Below are positions 13,679 through 17,537 of a stretch of DNA of 17,537 nt, one piece after another; positions within the stretch are counted from its first letter, which is position 1; every line of letters begins with the position of its first letter. A model generated the notes under the pieces. That model saw only the letters and a program-made list of their open reading frames with translations. It was not told where the DNA came from and did not search any database. The stretch comes from CAZNNH01 sp964574335 (GTDB lineage Bacteria > Acidobacteriota > Vicinamibacteria > Fen-336): NCBI GenBank assembly GCA_964574335.1, contig CAZNNH010000131.1, forward strand, positions 1-17,537. The letters are read 5' to 3'. The translations under genes and the position numbers were made by a program.

Positions 13679-13707
13679 TTGCTCCGTCCCGGTGCCTGGC
13701 CTAGGAT
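13679..13707 (+). promoter_or_regulatory. Candidate sigma-70-type promoter of the repeat-protein gene (leaderless spacing)
   Basis: TTGCTC (13679-13684), 17 bp, TAGGAT (13702-13707), then 7 bp to the ATG at 13715. AGGAT could also act as a ribosome-binding site, so the two readings compete. Confidence 0.4.
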
Positions 13708-13714
13708 CCCCCTC

Positions 13715-16700
13715 ATGCTGATCCCTCTGGTCTTGGCCGTGGTGGCCGGCCAGGCGGCGCCCGACACCAGCCGCGAGGTCGTCCTGGACCTGGCCCGCCT
13801 GAAGCCCGGCTTCGTCTACCGTCTCGAGGTCCCCGCCATCGGACAGACGTGCGTGTACTTCGGCAACTACCTGCCCCACGGCCTGTACAGCGAGAGCGCT
13901 AGCCAGAGCTCTCGGGCACGTAGGCGCGAGTACTCGCTCGAGAAGACGCGGGGCTGCGAGGCCGCCGCCCAGGCGGTGGACGCGCTGTTCTCCGCGCAGG
14001 AAGAGGAGGATCTCGTCCCCCTGCTCAGGGACGGCGGCCTGGTCGACCAGGCCCTGGCGGAGACGAGGTGCTCGAGCCTCACGGCCCTGAGACGCCTGAG
14101 AGAGAGGACTCGCTGGCGGGCACGCTGCACGGCGGGCCTGGGCCCGCAGGCCGCCGTCCAGGTCAACCTGAAACGGCACGCCCCGGAGGAAGGAGAAACC
14201 GACCCGCGGGTGTCGAAGATACCTCAGGGACGGGTGATCCGGAGCTGGAGCATCATCATCGAGGTGTCACCACCGCCGTCGGGCCCGAGCGAGTCCTTCT
14301 CGGACCTGGTGGTCCGGGTGAAGGAGGCCCCAGCCGCCGCGCAGGCGTCCGCCGTCAGCGCCTTCTCCCAGAGGATCCACCAGATCGCCTCCACCGATCG
14401 GTCGGCCATCGAATCGGCCGCCAAGGGAGCGGTGTGGCTGCTCGACTCGCCCGACCTGGGCGTCCGGGACGCCGCGCTGGCAGCGCTGCGGGCGCTGGGT
14501 CCCCCGGCGGAGCCGGTCCAGGAAGCGCTGTTGAGCATGGTGCGCGACACCGCCCCGGCTCCAGCCCTGGACCGCGCCTCGGTCGACCACCAACGGGCCG
14601 CCGCGCTGGAGCTGCTTGCCGACCTCCAACCGACCGAAGACCAGGTCCTGTTCCAGGCGGCAACGTACCTCAAGGACGCCTCCACGCAGGTGCGGCTCGC
14701 CGCGGTGCGGGCGCTCGGCCGGCTCGCCACTCACCCGACGGTCTGGCGTTTGGCCCTCGAGACGGCCACCCACGACGACGACTCCGCGGTGCGTGAGGCC
14801 GCCCGCCAGGCCGTCGCCACCATCGAGGCGACCCGACTGGTGAGCGTGGAGGTAGAGCGCGCCGCCTACCGTCAGCGGCTGGCGACGGTCCTGCTGCGCG
14901 CCGACTTCGAGCAACTGGAGAAGGAGGCTGCGCAGCTCCGCGACAGAAAGACCCGTCTCAGCTCAGGAGCCAGCAAGCTGTGGGCCTTCTACGACGCCCT
15001 CAACCCGCGGGCGGACCACGTCCGCCCCGAGCTTCGCGAGCGCTTCGCGGCCCTTCTCTGGCGCTGGTCGCAGGAGCGGCCCAACTCGATCACGCCACGC
15101 ATCCCCTTGATCGCGGCCCTGGCCCAACCCGCCGAGAAGCCCCGCTCCAGAGTCCCTGGGGAGGTCGTCCGGAAGACCCCGGCCGAGGACGCCTCGGGCC
15201 GCCTCGAGGCGGCCTGGGCCCGGGGCGAGGAGGCCTTGAAGCTCCCGGACCTCGGCGACCCGGGTCTCTACAACGTGCTGCTCCAGGTCGCCCTGGCCCG
15301 GGGCCAGGGTCCCGAGGTCTGGGAGCCGCTGCTTCGGCGGTGCCGGGAGCTCGATCCCGGGTTCCTGCGTCCCTACCTGGAGGTGGCGGGCTCCCTCATG
15401 CCCGGCCCGGGTGGCTCGACCGAAACCCTGGAGCGGTTCGCTTCGGAGGCAGCGGCCCGTATCTCCGATGCTCTCGGAGACGGCCTCTACGCCCGCATCG
15501 CCGGAGAGGTGCTCATCGTCCGCCGGGACCCGCTGCGCCCACTGGACCGCCGGGCCTTCGACTGGGAGCGCATCAAGCGAGGTTTCGCGGATCTCGACGA
15601 GCGGTTCCCCCGCTCGAGCTTCAACACCAACCTGTTCGCCCGCCTGGCGGTGCTCTATGGCGACGCGGAGACGGTGGCGGCGCTGTTCGAACGGCTCGGC
15701 AACCACTGGTGCTCGGACAGCGAGGCGCTGTGGAACCGTGAGGGATACCTGCAGTCCAGGGCCCGATACTCGCAAGCGGGCCCAGGACCCATCACCGTCC
15801 ACTTGCCCGAAGCGGACGGATCCGCTCCGAGCCATCCTGAGGTCCGTTTCGCCACTGAAGGTACCCTTGAAGAGGTCCGAGCCGCGGCCCTGGCCGCCTC
15901 GTTCGGAGAGGGGCCTTCTCTCGCCGAGCTGCGTGCCGCCTGCGATCGGGGAGAGATGTCCGTCTGCACGTCGCTCGGCCTGAGGTACGGCTCCGGCAAG
16001 GGGGTCGAGGCCGACCGGGCGGAGGCCACCCGCCTGTACCAGCGGGCCTGTGACGGGGGCCATGCACCGGCCTGCTTCAACCTCGCCGTGATGCTGCGCC
16101 AAGGGGTCGGAGCCTCCCGCGATGAGGGCCGGGCCGCCCCGCTCTTCGAGAGGGCCTGCGCCGGGGACTTCGGCTCGGCCTGCTTCGCGGCCGGCGTGCT
16201 ATACGAGAAGGGCACGGTGCCCGGCGACGAGGCCAAGGCCGCGGCTCGCTTCGACGCGGCGTGTCGTCTCGGGGATCCGGAGGGCTGCTATCGCCTGGGC
16301 CTCTCCCAGGTGCGCGCCGTCTTCCGCCTCACCGAGAGCCCGGAAGCCGTCGCCTCGTTCGACAAGGCCTGCCGTGGAGGCTTCCTCCGAGGATGCCTCG
16401 GCGACGACGAACCACCGCCCATGGGCGCGTTCGGCCGCAACTACGAGGTGGCCCGCATCCGCGCCACCGTGGCGGGGTTCCTCGAGGCCGGCCTGTTCCG
16501 CGACTTGGAGGCCCGCATCGGGCGGATCCGAGACGAGCAGCGCCGGCTCAGCAACGGTCTACCCGCCCTGTGCTTCTACTACGAGGCCCTGTTCCCGGCG
16601 CCGGTCGTCGGCCGCGACCTGCCGGACGGCTCGGCCCTCGACCGCTGGGCCGGGGTCGATCCGGGCTCCTATGCCCTGAAGATGGGGCAGCTCTATCGGG

Positions 16701-17518
16701 AGATCCTCCGGGCGTTTGACACCCACAAGGACCACCGTCGGCCGATCGGGCCAGGCTCGTTCGCGGCGCACGTCGAAGACGCCTGGCGGATCGCGTCCGA
16801 GGCCGAGCGGCTCGGGACCGCCGACGCCGACCTCTACAACCGGTTCCTGGTCCTGTGCATCTATCTCGGCAAGCCATGGCGCGAGGTGGAGGCCTATCTG
16901 GATCGCGGCCTGGCGATCGATCCTGCCTACGAGCCTCTCTTCCTTGACGCCGCCCAGTACCTGCTCCCCCGGTGGCACGGCTCACCGGAGGAGTTCCACC
17001 GCTTTGCGCAGCAGGCGGTGGAGCGGACCCGGAGCCGGCTGGGCACCAGCGTCTACGCGCGCCTCGCCATGCTGGTGGCGGTGGCCGAAGGGGAGGGCAT
17101 TCGCGAGATGTACCCCTTCGACTGGCCACAGCTCAAGCAGGCCTTCTCGGATCTCCGCAGCCGCTACCCGCACAGCGACGAGATCCTCCGGGCCTACGCG
17201 TGGTTCGTCTGGCTCTACCGCGACACCGAGGCGGCGCCGGACGCCCTCGAAGGGCTCCGCTGGTTCGACGAGCGCGAGGAGCAGCGTGACGCTGAATGCC
17301 ATCGGATAGACGACACCTGCCTCGAGGACGGGACGGCGTCGGGTCTCACGGCTGGTGCTGTCCTCGCGCGCTGGCCGTGCCGGAGCCGTATCCTCCACAA
17401 CGAGGGCGCGGAGAGCACTCCCTGGGGGGGAGACCGCCCCTGGATGACGGTGGAGACGATCGATCGGGTGAGGGCCTGGCTGGAGCAGCCGCTCCGTCAG
17501 AGCTCCGGCCCGAGCTGA
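13715..17518 (+). CDS. Large secreted repeat protein: HEAT repeats, duplicated DUF4034-like region, cysteine-paired Sel1 repeats
   Basis: The product has 1267 residues and no recognised enzyme domain. A signal peptide (MLIPLVLAVVAGQAA) sets the ATG at 13715 rather than an upstream TTG. Residues ~20-230 are an unassigned N-terminal region. Residues ~235-376 are HEAT/PBS-lyase-type helical repeats (DLGVRDAALAALRALG, STQVRLAAVRALGRLA, DSAVREAARQAVATIEA). Residues ~385-662 and ~914-1180 are two copies of one helical region resembling DUF4034 or TPR-like domains. Between them, residues ~735-905, lie about five Sel1 repeats, each with a Cys pair such as ACDGGHAPAC, as in Hcp-type disulfide-locked Sel1 proteins. 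All of this points to a periplasmic or surface protein-binding scaffold. It follows the zinc-ribbon gene after 67 bp; its partner is unknown. Confidence 0.85.
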   Translation: MLIPLVLAVVAGQAAPDTSREVVLDLARLKPGFVYRLEVPAIGQTCVYFGNYLPHGLYSESASQSSRARRREYSLEKTRGCEAAAQAVDALFSAQEEEDLVPLLRDGGLVDQALAETRCSSLTALRRLRERTRWRARCTAGLGPQAAVQVNLKRHAPEEGETDPRVSKIPQGRVIRSWSIIIEVSPPPSGPSESFSDLVVRVKEAPAAAQASAVSAFSQRIHQIASTDRSAIESAAKGAVWLLDSPDLGVRDAALAALRALGPPAEPVQEALLSMVRDTAPAPALDRASVDHQRAAALELLADLQPTEDQVLFQAATYLKDASTQVRLAAVRALGRLATHPTVWRLALETATHDDDSAVREAARQAVATIEATRLVSVEVERAAYRQRLATVLLRADFEQLEKEAAQLRDRKTRLSSGASKLWAFYDALNPRADHVRPELRERFAALLWRWSQERPNSITPRIPLIAALAQPAEKPRSRVPGEVVRKTPAEDASGRLEAAWARGEEALKLPDLGDPGLYNVLLQVALARGQGPEVWEPLLRRCRELDPGFLRPYLEVAGSLMPGPGGSTETLERFASEAAARISDALGDGLYARIAGEVLIVRRDPLRPLDRRAFDWERIKRGFADLDERFPRSSFNTNLFARLAVLYGDAETVAALFERLGNHWCSDSEALWNREGYLQSRARYSQAGPGPITVHLPEADGSAPSHPEVRFATEGTLEEVRAAALAASFGEGPSLAELRAACDRGEMSVCTSLGLRYGSGKGVEADRAEATRLYQRACDGGHAPACFNLAVMLRQGVGASRDEGRAAPLFERACAGDFGSACFAAGVLYEKGTVPGDEAKAAARFDAACRLGDPEGCYRLGLSQVRAVFRLTESPEAVASFDKACRGGFLRGCLGDDEPPPMGAFGRNYEVARIRATVAGFLEAGLFRDLEARIGRIRDEQRRLSNGLPALCFYYEALFPAPVVGRDLPDGSALDRWAGVDPGSYALKMGQLYREILRAFDTHKDHRRPIGPGSFAAHVEDAWRIASEAERLGTADADLYNRFLVLCIYLGKPWREVEAYLDRGLAIDPAYEPLFLDAAQYLLPRWHGSPEEFHRFAQQAVERTRSRLGTSVYARLAMLVAVAEGEGIREMYPFDWPQLKQAFSDLRSRYPHSDEILRAYAWFVWLYRDTEAAPDALEGLRWFDEREEQRDAECHRIDDTCLEDGTASGLTAGAVLARWPCRSRILHNEGAESTPWGGDRPWMTVETIDRVRAWLEQPLRQSSGPS
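14867..15700 (+). repeat. Internal duplication in the repeat protein, copy A
   Basis: This codes for residues ~385-662. Landmarks are KLWAFYDAL (421), LYNVLL, LDPGFLRPYLEVAGSLMP, LYARIA and FDWERIKRGFADL (615). The same landmarks recur in the same order about 520-530 residues later. The match is at protein level only, so the duplication is old. Confidence 0.7.
15917..16420 (+). repeat. Cysteine-paired Sel1-like repeats
   Basis: About five units of ~36 residues, each starting with an ACxxGxxxxC-type pair (two cysteines eight positions apart) followed by a Leu/Gly turn. The fifth is partial and ends near CLGDDEPPP. The even Cys spacing implies one disulfide per repeat in an oxidising compartment. 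Confidence 0.75.
16454..17255 (+). repeat. Internal duplication in the repeat protein, copy B
   Basis: This codes for residues ~914-1180. Landmarks are ALCFYYEAL (951), LYNRFL, IDPAYEPLFLDAAQYLLP, VYARLA and FDWPQLKQAFSDL (1135), parallel to copy A. It lies immediately after the Sel1 repeats. Confidence 0.7.
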
Positions 17519-17537
17519 GACATTCCCCTACCGCGCC

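Noticed and set aside
14963..16102. 379-codon open frame on the minus strand
   Set aside because: It is antisense to the repeat protein, which has recognisable HEAT and Sel1 repeats in its own frame.

Overview
This is a GC-rich window from a Gram-negative bacterium. It holds an outer-membrane barrel protein with a signal peptide, a periplasmic metal-binding protein, a Ser/Thr kinase with an N-terminal zinc ribbon and C-terminal PilZ domain, a deoxyhypusine-synthase-like enzyme and a Sel1/HEAT-repeat secreted protein. The mix suggests Myxococcota or a related former-Deltaproteobacteria lineage, but nothing here fixes the taxon. There are no tRNAs, rRNAs, insertion sequences, CRISPR arrays or phage genes, and no gap between genes exceeds about 190 bp.

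Layout. (1) Nt 1-3103, plus strand: a metal-uptake operon with an outer-membrane barrel protein (5' end outside the window), a ZnuA/TroA-type binding protein and a ZnuB-type permease. No ATPase gene lies in the visible part. (2) Nt 3100-7346: a regulatory and stress cluster with a small two-helix membrane protein, a PAS-PAS-SpoIIE phosphatase, an NhaR-type LysR regulator, a short ribosome-hibernation (HPF/RaiA) protein and a secreted cysteine-containing protein of unknown function. (3) Nt 7491-8273: a PhzF-family isomerase. (4) Nt 8294-10656, minus strand: a two-gene polyamine operon with a deoxyhypusine-synthase-like protein (likely homospermidine synthase) followed by an ornithine/lysine decarboxylase. 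(5) Nt 10749-17518, plus strand: a YddG-like exporter, a zinc-ribbon/kinase/PilZ fusion, a small zinc-ribbon protein and a 1267-residue secreted repeat protein.

The most notable observation is non-coding. Four intergenic sites share CTATGG-N17-(A/T)ATTGG with exactly 17 bp between the blocks. Each points at one gene of the central cluster: the small membrane protein, the PAS phosphatase, the HPF protein and the secreted protein. I read this as a local regulon, either an alternative-sigma promoter or an operator, that joins an RsbU-type phosphatase to ribosome hibernation and two unknown envelope proteins. The NhaR-like regulator encoded inside the cluster is a candidate controller.

Several other genes (nhaR, phzF, the 13099 gene, the 13715 gene and perhaps yddG) have a -10-like hexamer only 6-8 nt before the start codon, which is the spacing expected of leaderless transcripts.
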